Below, piece after piece: positions 9,879-17,617 of a DNA stretch of 64,000 bases; position 1 is the stretch's first letter, and the number at the start of each line of letters is the position of its first letter. A program made the translations under genes and the position numbers. This DNA comes from Actinomycetes bacterium (GTDB lineage: Bacteria; Actinomycetota; Acidimicrobiia; IMCC26256; PALSA-610), in contig JANYBW010000080.1 of NCBI GenBank assembly GCA_025360585.1, positions 1 to 64,000 of the forward strand, written 5' to 3'. The notes under the pieces are model-generated. The model had not been told where the DNA came from, made no database searches, and saw only the letters and a list, made by a program, of their open reading frames with translations.

Positions 9879-9886
9879 AAGTTCGA
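9871..9886 (-). promoter_or_regulatory. LexA (SOS) box at the ruvC start
   Basis: TCGAAC-ACAA-GTTCGA is a perfect inverted repeat and matches the actinobacterial LexA operator TCGAAC-N4-GTTCGA exactly. It overlaps the proposed GTG start of ruvC, and a -10-like TAGGGT sits at 9887-9892. LexA bound here would block the ruvCAB promoter, which fits the known SOS control of ruvC in mycobacteria. Confidence 0.85.
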
Positions 9887-9905
9887 CCCTACCCCCAAAC
9901 CCCCT

Positions 9906-9947
9906 GTGTCCCACTGCTATTCCATATGTGGAATAACCGTGGGACAC
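9906..9947. repeat. Dispersed palindrome, copy A
   Basis: The outer arms are GTGTCCCAC and GTGGGACAC (9 bp) and the inner arms are TATTCCA and TGGAATA (7 bp), with a 4-base loop. A 3-base segment between the inner and outer arms is imperfectly paired. The element shares its outer TGTCCCAC and inner TTCCA blocks with copies at 10924-10971 and 23419-23464. It encodes the last residues and the TAG stop of the nuclease gene and reaches into the likely ruvC promoter. Confidence 0.85.
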
Positions 9948-10855
9948 CGGAGTTGAGCAGCAAGAGGTACAAGAGCAGCCTGAATGCCCGTGCTCATCGT
10001 CGTCGAAGTGATTCGAAACACCTTCCAACCAGCAGCGACCAGGTCGTTCTGACGCGAACGATCATCGTCGAAGACCGCTCGAGTGGATGCATGCGGATCG
10101 AAGCCGTCAAACTCCAAATCGATGCGCTGCTCCGGCCAGGCGAAATCGAGCTCCCTCCATCGTCCGCCAACGTGCAGTCGATAATTGATTCGGGGTTCCG
10201 GCAACGAAGCGTCGCTGAGCGCTGCCAATACTGCTTGCTCCCAATCATTGCGCAGGCGCTGGGCTTCCGGATGCACTGCATCCACTGCAGTGATTACCCG
10301 GGCGCAGCCGACTCGCCATCGAGAATCGAGCTCGTGCGCCCGGCGCAGCAACCCTTCGATCCAGATCAGTCGGCGGGCCGCGCAGGTTGTGATGAGGTCC
10401 GCGAGTTCCGCCGATTCCATCCGCTCAGCCGCTAGCAGAATCGACCGGACCGGAGAAGTAACGCGAAAACCCGCATACGTCCAGATATCAAAACCCGGCA
10501 GCTGCCGCGTCGAATGTACGATATATCGCCCGAGGTTCCGCTTCGATCTGGTTACGACGAAGTGATCGATGGCGGGCTCGGCCAAGACCCCGTAGAGCGC
10601 CAACGCGCTTTCAGCAGCGACAATGGCACTCGTTGAGAGCTGCTCAGCCAACAATCGACCGCGCCAATCAAGGGGCGGTGCAATCGACGGCCGAAGCACC
10701 CGTTGCGTGATTGCGGTCCATTGGCCGGATCGTTGACGGCGCATGATGGTCTGTCGGGAGAATCCGACGGTGACCGCTTGCGCGATGGTGAACAGCCCCG
10801 CCTGCATCGCAGCTATTTCGGCGAGTCGACGCTCGCGAGTCGAGTTTGAATCCAC
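9917..10855 (-). CDS. AbiEi-type winged-helix plus Vsr-like (DUF559) nuclease-domain protein
   Basis: A 312-residue protein of a type common in actinobacterial genomes. The N-terminus (about 1-60) resembles the AbiEi antitoxin winged helix (GLFTIAQAVTVGFSRQTIMRR). The C-terminus (about 215-300) resembles a very-short-patch-repair/DUF559 nuclease, with acidic residues in RELDFAWP and LEFDGFD and a late RQNDLVAAGWKVFRIT strand. The start is GTG with GGGAGAA four bases upstream. The real substrate is unknown, and such genes are often called orphan antitoxins. It lies between two copies of the dispersed palindrome, and its final nine residues are encoded by one of them, which suggests insertion or mobility. 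Confidence 0.7.
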   Translation of the reverse strand: MDSNSTRERRLAEIAAMQAGLFTIAQAVTVGFSRQTIMRRQRSGQWTAITQRVLRPSIAPPLDWRGRLLAEQLSTSAIVAAESALALYGVLAEPAIDHFVVTRSKRNLGRYIVHSTRQLPGFDIWTYAGFRVTSPVRSILLAAERMESAELADLITTCAARRLIWIEGLLRRAHELDSRWRVGCARVITAVDAVHPEAQRLRNDWEQAVLAALSDASLPEPRINYRLHVGGRWRELDFAWPEQRIDLEFDGFDPHASTRAVFDDDRSRQNDLVAAGWKVFRITSTTMSTGIQAALVPLAAQLRCPTVIPHME

Positions 10856-10923
10856 GTACTTCTCCCATTCTCAATGATTGGGGAAGTAGCTAGATCAAAT
10901 CACACGCCTGAGACACTGCCCTT

Positions 10924-10971
10924 CCTGTGTCCCACCGATCTTCCATCGGTGGAAGATCGGTGGGACACAGG
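10924..10971. repeat. Dispersed palindrome, copy B (perfect)
   Basis: Two perfectly complementary 22-base arms (10924-10945 and 10950-10971) flank the loop TCGG. The left arm begins CCTGTGTCCCACCGATC and ends TTCCA. It starts five bases after the coxG-like stop and could end its transcript, but no T-tract follows. Sequence identity with copies A and C argues for a repeat family rather than an ordinary terminator. Confidence 0.92.
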
Positions 10972-10976
10972 CGGGC

Positions 10977-11717
10977 TTAGGGGTTGCGCTTGCGGAGGCG
11001 CAAGATGAGCAGCAGTATGGCAAGCAGCGCCGCTACCGGTAGGGCTCGCTTTGCTAGCGAGTTGCCGGCCGCGTCGAGAAGATCGAGCGGTTTCGCTTCT
11101 GGCGCGTCGATTTTGCGCAGGGTCGGCGGTGGCGTCACCGCGGGTTCGGAGCTGGCTGGCACGGACCCGGCGGCTGTCGCCGAAGGCGCGGCGCCGGAAC
11201 CGTTTGAGGCGCTCGCATTTATGGCCCCTGGCGAAGCCGCGCTCGCGGCCGCGCTCGACTCTTCGGCATGCGCCAGGACATCGCGCTCCAGGCTCTCCAC
11301 GAACTGTTTCAAGATCTTCGACGAAACCTCAACCATCATTCCGCCTCGACCGAACTGCGCGACCTTGCCGGTGATGTTGAGTTCGGTGTCGATGTCGACT
11401 TTTGTCCCGCCTTTGTCTTCGGTCATCACCACAGTGATCATGGCGCTGGCGTTGCCCTGCCCACGAGTATCGCGGCCGCTCGCGTCGATCTTGATAGTGC
11501 GGGTCGCTTCGTCGACGGTATCGAGCTTCGCGGTCCCTTTGTACTGCGCGGTGATCGGTCCGACCTTCACCTTCACGACCCCACGAAATTCATCGCCTTC
11601 GATTTCTTGGAGTTGCGCACCGGGCATGCACGGGGCGATGCGCTCGATGTCGAGCAGCGTGTTCCAGGTCGTCTCCAGTGAGGTGTCGACTCGGAAACTA
11701 TCGGTGATGTGTTCCAT
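10977..11717 (-). CDS. CoxG-like SRPBCC protein with C-terminal membrane anchor
   Basis: The N-terminal 150 residues are a CoxG-type SRPBCC domain (MEHITDSFRVDTSLETTW, IAPCMPGAQL, ITGKVAQFGRGGMM). In carboxydotrophs CoxG recruits CO dehydrogenase to the membrane. A Ser/Ala/Pro-rich linker follows, then one C-terminal helix (ALPVAALLAILLLILRLRKRNP, about 224-246) that would anchor it in the membrane. It is the last gene of a coxS-coxM-mocA-like-coxG series, which supports a role with a molybdenum hydroxylase. Confidence 0.85.
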   Translation of the reverse strand: MEHITDSFRVDTSLETTWNTLLDIERIAPCMPGAQLQEIEGDEFRGVVKVKVGPITAQYKGTAKLDTVDEATRTIKIDASGRDTRGQGNASAMITVVMTEDKGGTKVDIDTELNITGKVAQFGRGGMMVEVSSKILKQFVESLERDVLAHAEESSAAASAASPGAINASASNGSGAAPSATAAGSVPASSEPAVTPPPTLRKIDAPEAKPLDLLDAAGNSLAKRALPVAALLAILLLILRLRKRNP

Positions 11718-11746
11718 CGTTGCCTTTCAATGACGACGACCCATCA

Positions 11747-12358
11747 CTACGGCAGGGCGTTGAGCCGAGCGAGGTCGTCGGGGGTATCGATATCGTTAGG
11801 GCTACCAGTGTCGTCGCACGCAACGTCGATCACCAAATGGCGGCCAAATAATTGTCGCGCGCCCTGATCGCCGCGCAGCGCCAATGCCTCAGGCCAATGG
11901 TCGCGGCCGAGCAGAACAGGATTTGCACGCACGCCGTCGTAGGTCGCAACGGCGAGGCTCATACCAGATTCATAGGCGGCACCCAGACGCTGCCAAGCGG
12001 CCTCACTGACCAAGGGCTGATCGGCCAAGCCAATGACCGCAGCGTGAACAATTCCGCGTGCGGCCAAGTGCATCAGAGCGGCGTGCAACGAAGACGCGAT
12101 TCCCTCAGCAAAATTGGGGTTCTGCACGATCTCCACGCCCGGAGCAGAGCCGAGCGCTTCGGCCGTCACGAGCTCCGCACCATTGCCGACGACCAACACC
12201 ACCGGTCCCAGCCCCGAGGCCACGGCAGCATCGAGCGCATGGCACACCATGGGACGGCCCCGAAACGGGATCAACGGCTTCACGATATCGTCGCCGAAAC
12301 GTGAGCCGCTCCCGGCGGCAAGTACGACTGCCGCGACCGTGCCCTGAAACGTGCTCAT
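11747..12358 (-). CDS. Molybdenum-cofactor nucleotidyltransferase (MocA/CoxD-cluster type)
   Basis: A 203-residue NTP-transferase of the MobA/MocA group. The nucleotide-binding signature is VLAAGSGSRFG (about residues 12-22), followed by KPLIPFRGRPMV. The conserved GLADQPL motif is near residue 110, and NDIDTPDDLARL ends the protein. MocA-type enzymes make molybdopterin cytosine dinucleotide, the cofactor of the xanthine-oxidase family, which fits its place behind coxS and coxM. I chose ATG 12358 because the fold begins there; the frame extends 23 codons further upstream. Confidence 0.85.
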   Translation of the reverse strand: MSTFQGTVAAVVLAAGSGSRFGDDIVKPLIPFRGRPMVCHALDAAVASGLGPVVLVVGNGAELVTAEALGSAPGVEIVQNPNFAEGIASSLHAALMHLAARGIVHAAVIGLADQPLVSEAAWQRLGAAYESGMSLAVATYDGVRANPVLLGRDHWPEALALRGDQGARQLFGRHLVIDVACDDTGSPNDIDTPDDLARLNALP

Positions 12359-12436
12359 CGAACGCACACCGATCGGAACAAACAAGACTCCGCGGCCCAC
12401 GACACCACAATGGACGCCGAGGCACACCCCAACGAG

Positions 12437-13258
12437 TTACGCCGAAGCTTCAAGCGCCCGCCGCACGAGAACCCGAGCAAGGTGTTCGCGATACTCGACC
12501 GAGGCGTTGAGATCCGTTGGCGGTTCACAGCCATCCGCGGCGCTAAGCGCGGCATCAGCGATCGACGCGCCGCTGGCTAACGCAGCCTCAACGGCAGTCG
12601 CGCGCAGTGGCGTGTTGCCCATGTTGACCAGGCCCACTCGCTTGGCCCCATCAACCGTCGCGACAACCGCACCAACAATTGCCCAATCTTGCGCACGGCG
12701 ATTGAACTTCTGGAAATTGAAGCCCGAAGCGCCAGCCTTCGGCACCCGAATTTCAGTCAAAAGTTCATCAGCGTTGAGGGCGGTCTCGAGGAATCCGGTG
12801 AAAAAGTCGGAGGCACCGATTGTGCGCTCACCGGATCCGCTGCGCAACACGAAGGTCGCGTCGAGCGCGACCAACGCCGCGGGCAGATCGCTTGCAGCAT
12901 CGCCGTGCGCCACCGACCCACCAATGGTGCCGCGATGGCGAACTTGATTGTCGCCAACCTGGGCGGCAACCGAAGCAACCACGCCACACTCTTGGGCCAA
13001 CAACGTGCTCGTCTCCACATCGCGGTGGCGAGTCAACGCGCCAATCGCGATGTGATCGCCCGCGTCGGTGATGTACGACAAGTCGCGAACGCGCGCAACA
13101 TCGACCAAAACGGTCGGGGTAGCCAAGCGCAATTTCATCAACGGCAACAACGACATTCCGCCCGCAAGGAACTTGGCATCTTCACCATGTTCAGCAATGG
13201 CGGCAATCGCTTCATCCGCAGATCCCGCACGCACATATTCAAACGCAGCAGGAATCAT
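12437..13258 (-). CDS. FAD-binding medium subunit, CO dehydrogenase/xanthine dehydrogenase family (CoxM)
   Basis: This subunit carries FAD and passes electrons from the iron-sulfur subunit. The 273-residue protein has the family FAD motifs AGGMSLLPLMK (about 32-42) and TIGGSVAHGDAASDLPA (about 110-126), and a CO-dehydrogenase C-terminal domain. Its ATG overlaps the coxS stop by one base (TAATG), showing coupling. The catalytic large subunit is not next to it or elsewhere in the window, so the exact substrate, CO or another, cannot be named. Confidence 0.9.
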   Translation of the reverse strand: MIPAAFEYVRAGSADEAIAAIAEHGEDAKFLAGGMSLLPLMKLRLATPTVLVDVARVRDLSYITDAGDHIAIGALTRHRDVETSTLLAQECGVVASVAAQVGDNQVRHRGTIGGSVAHGDAASDLPAALVALDATFVLRSGSGERTIGASDFFTGFLETALNADELLTEIRVPKAGASGFNFQKFNRRAQDWAIVGAVVATVDGAKRVGLVNMGNTPLRATAVEAALASGASIADAALSAADGCEPPTDLNASVEYREHLARVLVRRALEASA

Positions 13259-13740
13259 TATTTCGATCCTCCCGATACTGCGCCTGTTTCGGCGGCGGCG
13301 AGGACGGCTTCGACGATGTTGTGGTAGCCGGTACAACGGCACAAGTTGCCTTCAAGGCCTTCACGCACATCGCGCTCCGACGGCGTTGGGTTTTCATCCA
13401 AGAAACCAACGGCGGCCATCACCATGCCTGCGGTGCAGTATCCGCACTGCAAACCGTGCTTGTCGTGGAAGGCTTGCTGCACTGGGTGCAGCGTGCCATC
13501 GGCGGCGGCCAGGCCTTCGATAGTTGTGACTGAGCCACCGTCGGCTTGAGCGGCGAGCATCGTGCAACTCTTGACTGATTCGCCTTCGAACAGCACGGTG
13601 CAGGCGCCACACGATGAGGTATCGCAGCCCACCTTCGTACCGGTCAGCCCGCAATCCTCACGCAAATATTGCACCAGCAACGTGCGGGGTTCGACGTCGT
13701 GCTCTTGAGCACCACCATTGACAGAAATTGAAATCTTCAT
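13258..13740 (-). CDS. 2Fe-2S small subunit, CO dehydrogenase/xanthine dehydrogenase family (CoxS)
   Basis: The 160-residue protein has two iron-sulfur domains. The plant-ferredoxin-type N-terminus holds [20 protein letters not shown]. The C-terminal helical domain holds [12 protein letters not shown] and [12 protein letters not shown]. All eight cluster cysteines appear to be present. It is the first gene of the cox-like series. Homologues serve CO dehydrogenase, nicotinate, isoquinoline and purine hydroxylases, and the small subunit alone does not tell which. Confidence 0.93.
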   Translation of the reverse strand: MKISISVNGGAQEHDVEPRTLLVQYLREDCGLTGTKVGCDTSSCGACTVLFEGESVKSCTMLAAQADGGSVTTIEGLAAADGTLHPVQQAFHDKHGLQCGYCTAGMVMAAVGFLDENPTPSERDVREGLEGNLCRCTGYHNIVEAVLAAAETGAVSGGSK

Positions 13741-13793
13741 GCGGCGGGCAACCTAGTAGATAAACGTCAACAAACGCAGCCGACGGCCAAGCT

Positions 13794-14258
13794 TCACGCG
13801 TATTTCGCGATGGTCTTTGCGAGATCCTTGGCTTTGGGCCAGGTGGCACCCACCAGTTTCACAGTCTGCCAACGGATGACACCTTCGCGATCAATAACAA
13901 ACACCGATCGCCGGTACCCAAACGGCGGCCCCACTGCACCGAAGGCTTCACCGACGGACTTATCCACGTCGGCGAGCAGCGGAAACGGGAATCCTTCGCC
14001 TTCAATCCAACGAGCGTGACTGTCTACATCTTGGGGAGAAATGCCGAGCACGACCGTGCCGGCCGGGGCGAGAATCGCGTAATCATCGCGATAGCCCCGA
14101 AGTTGGATCGTTCAACCAGGCGTGAAATCGCCGGGATAAAACGCCAGCACAACCGTCTGGCCTCGAAATTCCGAAAGTGAATAATCGCGACGTTCACTCC
14201 CCTGCACACCGGCAAGCGTGAACTCTGGAGCAGTTGTGCCAATTGCAAGACCAGCCAC
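13794..14258 (-). CDS. Probable selenoprotein peroxiredoxin (Bcp/AhpC-TSA family, UGA as Sec)
   Basis: Read through one in-frame TGA, this is a complete 154-residue peroxiredoxin. It starts at GTG 14258, seven bases after the Shine-Dalgarno AAGGAAGG. The TGA (14112-14114, codon 49) stands exactly at the peroxidatic cysteine: AFYPGDFTPG-U-TIQLRGYRDDY against the family pattern FYPxDxTPxCTxQ. The resolving-cysteine position of QLC-type relatives is Arg. The part after TGA is intact, including VLGISPQDVDSHARW, FPLLADVDKSVGEAFG and SVFVIDREGVIRW. A hairpin at 14065-14098 follows the UGA. Conventional callers would keep only an internal-start fragment (13794-14051). A sequencing error or nonsense mutation cannot be excluded from sequence alone. 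Confidence 0.85.
14065..14098 (-). promoter_or_regulatory. Candidate bacterial SECIS hairpin
   Basis: On the coding strand, 13 bases after the UGA, GGGGC (14094-14098) pairs with GCCCC (14065-14069). Inside it ATCGCG (14087-14092) pairs with CGCGAT (14074-14079). The apical loop is ATGATTA. If one A is bulged, a T-A pair closes a GATT loop that begins with G. The loop lies about 27 bases after the UGA, within the window known for bacterial SECIS elements. The element is part of the coding sequence, as expected in bacteria. Confidence 0.5.
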
Positions 14259-14271
14259 TGAAGAACCTTCC

Positions 14272-15024
14272 TTAACCCATCACAGCAGTGAGTACTGCTT
14301 CTGGAATATCAAAGTTTGCGTAGACGGCTTCGACATCGTCGTGATCCTCGAGCGCATCGATCAAGCGCAACACAGATTTCGCCGTCGGTTCGGTCTCGAT
14401 CGACACAGCCGTGCTCGGAATCATCGTGAGATCCGACGATCGCACCGCAATGCCCTCAGCTTCGATAGCAACTCTCACCGCGTGCAATTCGGTGGCGGGG
14501 GTCGTTACAACCCAATCATCGCCACCATCGCCGATATCTTCTGCGCCCGCGTCAGCAGCCAGCAACATCAGGTCGTCTTCACCAATCGCAGACTTGCCCA
14601 CGAGCACGATGCCCTTACGATCGAACTGCCATGAAACGGCACCCGGCTCGGCGAAGGAACCCCCGTTTTTATTGAAAATATTCTTGATCTCGGAACCAGT
14701 GCGATTGCGGTTATCGCTCAAACACTGCACGTAGACGGCCACACCACTCGGCGCGTAGCCCTCGTAGTTGATCGCCTCATAAATGACGCCTTCTTCTTCG
14801 CCGATACCGCGCTTAATCGCGCGTTGAATGTTGTCGACGGGCAACGATGAATCGCGCGCTTTTTGGATCATCGAGCGCAGCGTTGCGTTCGATGCGGGAT
14901 CGCCGCCCCCGGCACGCGCCGCGACTTCGATTTGGCGAGTCAGCACCGCAAAGATTTTGCCGCGTTTTGCATCCAAGGCACCCTTTTTGTGCTTAATCGA
15001 ATGCCACTTCGAATGGCCACTCAT
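14272..15024 (-). CDS. yebC: YebC/PmpR-family protein
   Basis: A cytoplasmic DUF28 protein of 250 residues. The family start MSGHSKWHSIKHKKGALDAKRGK is exact, and FNKNGGSFAEPGAVSWQF and VYANFDIPE are typical. Members were first described as DNA-binding regulators, and recent work on some homologues points to a translation role at difficult peptide stretches. The start has a strong AGGAGGTAGG Shine-Dalgarno. A 20-bp palindrome lies 26 bases upstream. The gene is placed between pdxT and the selenoprotein candidate, and pdxST-yebC-ruvC is a common actinobacterial neighbourhood. Confidence 0.95.
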   Translation of the reverse strand: MSGHSKWHSIKHKKGALDAKRGKIFAVLTRQIEVAARAGGGDPASNATLRSMIQKARDSSLPVDNIQRAIKRGIGEEEGVIYEAINYEGYAPSGVAVYVQCLSDNRNRTGSEIKNIFNKNGGSFAEPGAVSWQFDRKGIVLVGKSAIGEDDLMLLAADAGAEDIGDGGDDWVVTTPATELHAVRVAIEAEGIAVRSSDLTMIPSTAVSIETEPTAKSVLRLIDALEDHDDVEAVYANFDIPEAVLTAVMG

Positions 15025-15050
15025 CGTTGCCTACCTCCTAAAGAGTCGGC

Positions 15051-15070
15051 GTTCGTGAACGTTCACGAAC
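15051..15070. promoter_or_regulatory. Perfect 20-bp palindrome upstream of yebC
   Basis: GTTCGTGAACGTTCACGAAC is its own reverse complement. It overlaps the pdxT stop codon and lies 26 bases upstream of the yebC ATG. It does not have the GAAC-N4-GTTC spacing of a LexA box. The symmetry fits a dimeric regulator operator, and a transcript hairpin would have no loop. The regulator is unknown. Confidence 0.55.
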
Positions 15071-15644
15071 ACTGCATCAAGAACTTTTCGTGTATTCGGT
15101 TATCGCGAGCGAGCTCCGGATGAAACGTTGCTCCCCATACTGGCCCATCGCGCACCAAGACAGGAACTCCATCGTGCGTCGCCATCACCACAACACTACC
15201 CGTTCGTTCGATTTTTGGGGCCCGGATGAATACTCCGGGGAACGCGGCAGCGCCAATTTCATCAATGGTCAGAGGCGCTTCGAAGCTGTCGTTCTGGCGA
15301 CCGTAGCCATTGCGCCGGATATCGATGTCGAGAACGGCAAGCGGGCGCTGATCAGCTCGGCCGTCGAGTACCGACGCCGCCAGCAGGATCAAGCCGGCGC
15401 AGGTTGCCAAGGTCGGCAGACCGGCGTTGATCGCCGCGACCAACGGTTCCCGCAAGCCCGAAGAATCCAGCAGCTTTTCTTGGGTTGTGGACTCTCCGCC
15501 TGGCAGCACGATCGCATCGACGTTCGCGAGTTGTTCCGGCAGCTTCACGAGAGTCGTTGCGCAGCCGAGCGCAGCGAACGCCTCAACGTGTTCCCGAAAT
15601 GCGCCTTGGAGCGAGAGCACTCCGATGGTGATTCTACCAACCAC
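15063..15644 (-). CDS. pdxT: Pyridoxal 5'-phosphate synthase glutaminase subunit PdxT
   Basis: PdxT hydrolyses glutamine and channels ammonia to PdxS. Starting from GTG 15644 the protein has 193 residues, the usual size, and opens [19 protein letters not shown]. The oxyanion region LPGGESTT (about 48-55), the nucleophile Cys in [10 protein letters not shown] (about 80-89) and the catalytic HPEL near the C-terminus are all present. The GTG overlaps the end of pdxS by 11 bases, which implies coupling. The frame extends upstream but only inside pdxS. Confidence 0.94.
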   Translation of the reverse strand: MVGRITIGVLSLQGAFREHVEAFAALGCATTLVKLPEQLANVDAIVLPGGESTTQEKLLDSSGLREPLVAAINAGLPTLATCAGLILLAASVLDGRADQRPLAVLDIDIRRNGYGRQNDSFEAPLTIDEIGAAAFPGVFIRAPKIERTGSVVVMATHDGVPVLVRDGPVWGATFHPELARDNRIHEKFLMQCS

Positions 15645-16515
15645 GTTCTTCGAAACGAATCTGCGGGTTACTTTCGCCGCGCATCGCATCGCCGAGGCCG
15701 GTCGAAACTTTCCGAATGATGTCGGCGTCTTGATAGTGCGTCGTGGCTTCGACAATTGCTTTCGCTCGCGGCGCAGGATCGTCGCTCTTAAAAATGCCCG
15801 AGCCCACAAAGACGGCTTGGGCACCCAGCTGCATGACGAGCGAGGCATCGGCCGGAGTGGCGATACCACCCGCGCAAAACATCGGCACTGGGAGTTCGCC
15901 GAGCACAGCAATTTCTTGCACGAGATCAAGCGGCGCGCGCAATTCTTTGGCCCAACCAAAGAGCTCTTCGGGCGCAGCTTGAGTGATCGCACGAATGTCG
16001 CCGAGGATGCTGCGAAGGTGACGCACGGCCTCAATGATGTTGCCCGTGCCTGCTTCGCCCTTCGAACGAATCATGCACGCACCTTCGCTGATACGCCGCA
16101 AGGCCTCACCTAGGTTCGTTGCACCACACACGAACGGTGTGGTGAAGGCCCACTTGTCGACGTGATACGCCTCATCGGCCGGGCTCAGAACTTCTGATTC
16201 GTCGATGTAATCCACGCCCATCGATTGCAGGACCTGTGCTTCGGCAAAATGCCCGATCCGACATTTGGCCATCACCGGAATCGTAACGGCGGCTTGAATA
16301 CCGTCGATCATTTCCGGGTCGCTCATGCGGGCGATCCCACCGTCGCGGCGGATATCGGACGGCACGCGTTCCAATGCCATGACGGCACAGGCTCCAGCGT
16401 CTTCTGCGATCTTGGCTTGGGTCGCATCCACGACATCCATGATCACACCGCCTCGCAACATCTCGGCGAGGCCACGCTTGACGCGTGCGGTTCCGGTTGT
16501 ACGGGCTTCGGTCAT
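15634..16515 (-). CDS. pdxS: Pyridoxal 5'-phosphate synthase lyase subunit PdxS
   Basis: PdxS makes PLP from ribose 5-phosphate, glyceraldehyde 3-phosphate and ammonia as a dodecameric barrel complex with PdxT. The 293 residues are typical. Landmarks are [31 protein letters not shown] split across residues 17-47, the [11 protein letters not shown] segment, [14 protein letters not shown], and [13 protein letters not shown]. It is the first gene of the pdxS-pdxT pair. Confidence 0.97.
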   Translation of the reverse strand: MTEARTTGTARVKRGLAEMLRGGVIMDVVDATQAKIAEDAGACAVMALERVPSDIRRDGGIARMSDPEMIDGIQAAVTIPVMAKCRIGHFAEAQVLQSMGVDYIDESEVLSPADEAYHVDKWAFTTPFVCGATNLGEALRRISEGACMIRSKGEAGTGNIIEAVRHLRSILGDIRAITQAAPEELFGWAKELRAPLDLVQEIAVLGELPVPMFCAGGIATPADASLVMQLGAQAVFVGSGIFKSDDPAPRAKAIVEATTHYQDADIIRKVSTGLGDAMRGESNPQIRFEERGW

Positions 16516-16550
16516 GGTGGCGATCTTACCGACGCTCGCGGCCGAACTTG

Positions 16551-17573
16551 CTACGAGATTGTGACGGCATACTTGGTATCGGGGAGTTCCACGAAGGTGT
16601 TGCCGCGGGCCAGCTTGATGACCTTGCCATCGGTGTCGAGTAATTGCCCCGGCGAACTTGGTGTTGAACGGGTCCAGGAACCTTCCACAACCCGGCCTCG
16701 GGTCAGCACCCAGACTTTGCCCGAACCAGTGAGCTGCGCTTCAGCCCCGATAACTCCGGCACCGCCTTGATAGTGGACGGCCTGCACGACGACATTCACC
16801 GCGTCGATGTTCGCACCGCCGATGCCGATATCGCGGCGGCCAAAGATAAAACGCTGCCAATGCTTTGTAGCCACGTCCCAGTTCCAGGTCACCGCAAATC
16901 CGGCTAAAAACCCGACACGGCAGCTCGTGATCCGACGCGACTGCGCGCTGGCCGCCCCGTAATGAAACAGAGGCGGAGGAGGCCCAACCGCGCTCGCGGC
17001 TTTCGCGAAAATGTCGGGCGCGCGTAGATAGAGATTGTGCGGAGCTTGACGCCCATGATCACGAAACATTGCCAGGCCCGCGCTCGTTTCGTTGAAACGC
17101 ACGACCGACGCCGTAGCGATACTTTGCTCGGCGTATTTCGCACCCCCGGAGTAGACAAAAATGCCTTGCACCGGCCCAACGATCTCGCGATCGGTGCGCC
17201 GCACAGAACGAACTGGGCCGATCACGGCAGGAATATCAGACTGGAAAATCGCGGCCAGTCGAGTAATTCCACCTTCCGCGACTTCTTCGTACACCACGTC
17301 GGCGTGTTCCACGCCCGATTGGGGACGCGCCTCGGGAGTGTTCTCGATTTTGACTGTTAACGCTGGGCGAGTCTCGACTGCATCGTCACTGTGCAATCCG
17401 GTCAGCGGTGCGATCGGCCCAGTTGCGAGCGCGACTGTGGTTGAGGTCGCGCTGCTTCCACCGACCGCGGTAGTCGTGACGGGCTGAGAAGTTTTCGGCT
17501 TGGCTTTATCGCTGCTGCATGCGGCGGCCGCAACCACACACAAACCAGCGGCGAGAATCTTGGATGGTCGCAC
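16551..17573 (-). CDS. DUF3048-domain lipoprotein (YerB-like)
   Basis: A secreted protein of unknown function. From GTG 17573 (GGAG five bases upstream) it has about 340 residues. A signal peptide ends in the lipobox AAAAC, followed by a Ser/Thr-rich linker. The DUF3048 region begins [25 protein letters not shown] and has [39 protein letters not shown] and [11 protein letters not shown], all typical. The frame allows earlier starts (to 17618) that would place cysteines before the signal helix. It is followed by pdxS but is probably functionally separate. Confidence 0.85.
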   Translation of the reverse strand: MRPSKILAAGLCVVAAAACSSDKAKPKTSQPVTTTAVGGSSATSTTVALATGPIAPLTGLHSDDAVETRPALTVKIENTPEARPQSGVEHADVVYEEVAEGGITRLAAIFQSDIPAVIGPVRSVRRTDREIVGPVQGIFVYSGGAKYAEQSIATASVVRFNETSAGLAMFRDHGRQAPHNLYLRAPDIFAKAASAVGPPPPLFHYGAASAQSRRITSCRVGFLAGFAVTWNWDVATKHWQRFIFGRRDIGIGGANIDAVNVVVQAVHYQGGAGVIGAEAQLTGSGKVWVLTRGRVVEGSWTRSTPSSPGQLLDTDGKVIKLARGNTFVELPDTKYAVTIS

Positions 17574-17617
17574 AATCACTCCGAAGAAGGCGCACTTCGT
17601 GCATGCGCAGGCGGGCA

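Noticed and set aside
10924-10971. Ordinary Rho-independent terminator for coxG
   Set aside because: No T-tract follows, and the same primary sequence recurs at two other loci. It may still end transcription, but it is better described as a repeat element.
14112-14114. TGA as a simple pseudogene stop
   Set aside because: Not excluded, but less likely: the stop falls exactly on the catalytic Cys codon, there is no other damage, and a hairpin follows.
14024-14248. Separate 74-codon minus-strand frame inside the peroxiredoxin
   Set aside because: It is a shifted frame of the peroxiredoxin coding sequence and has no family similarity.
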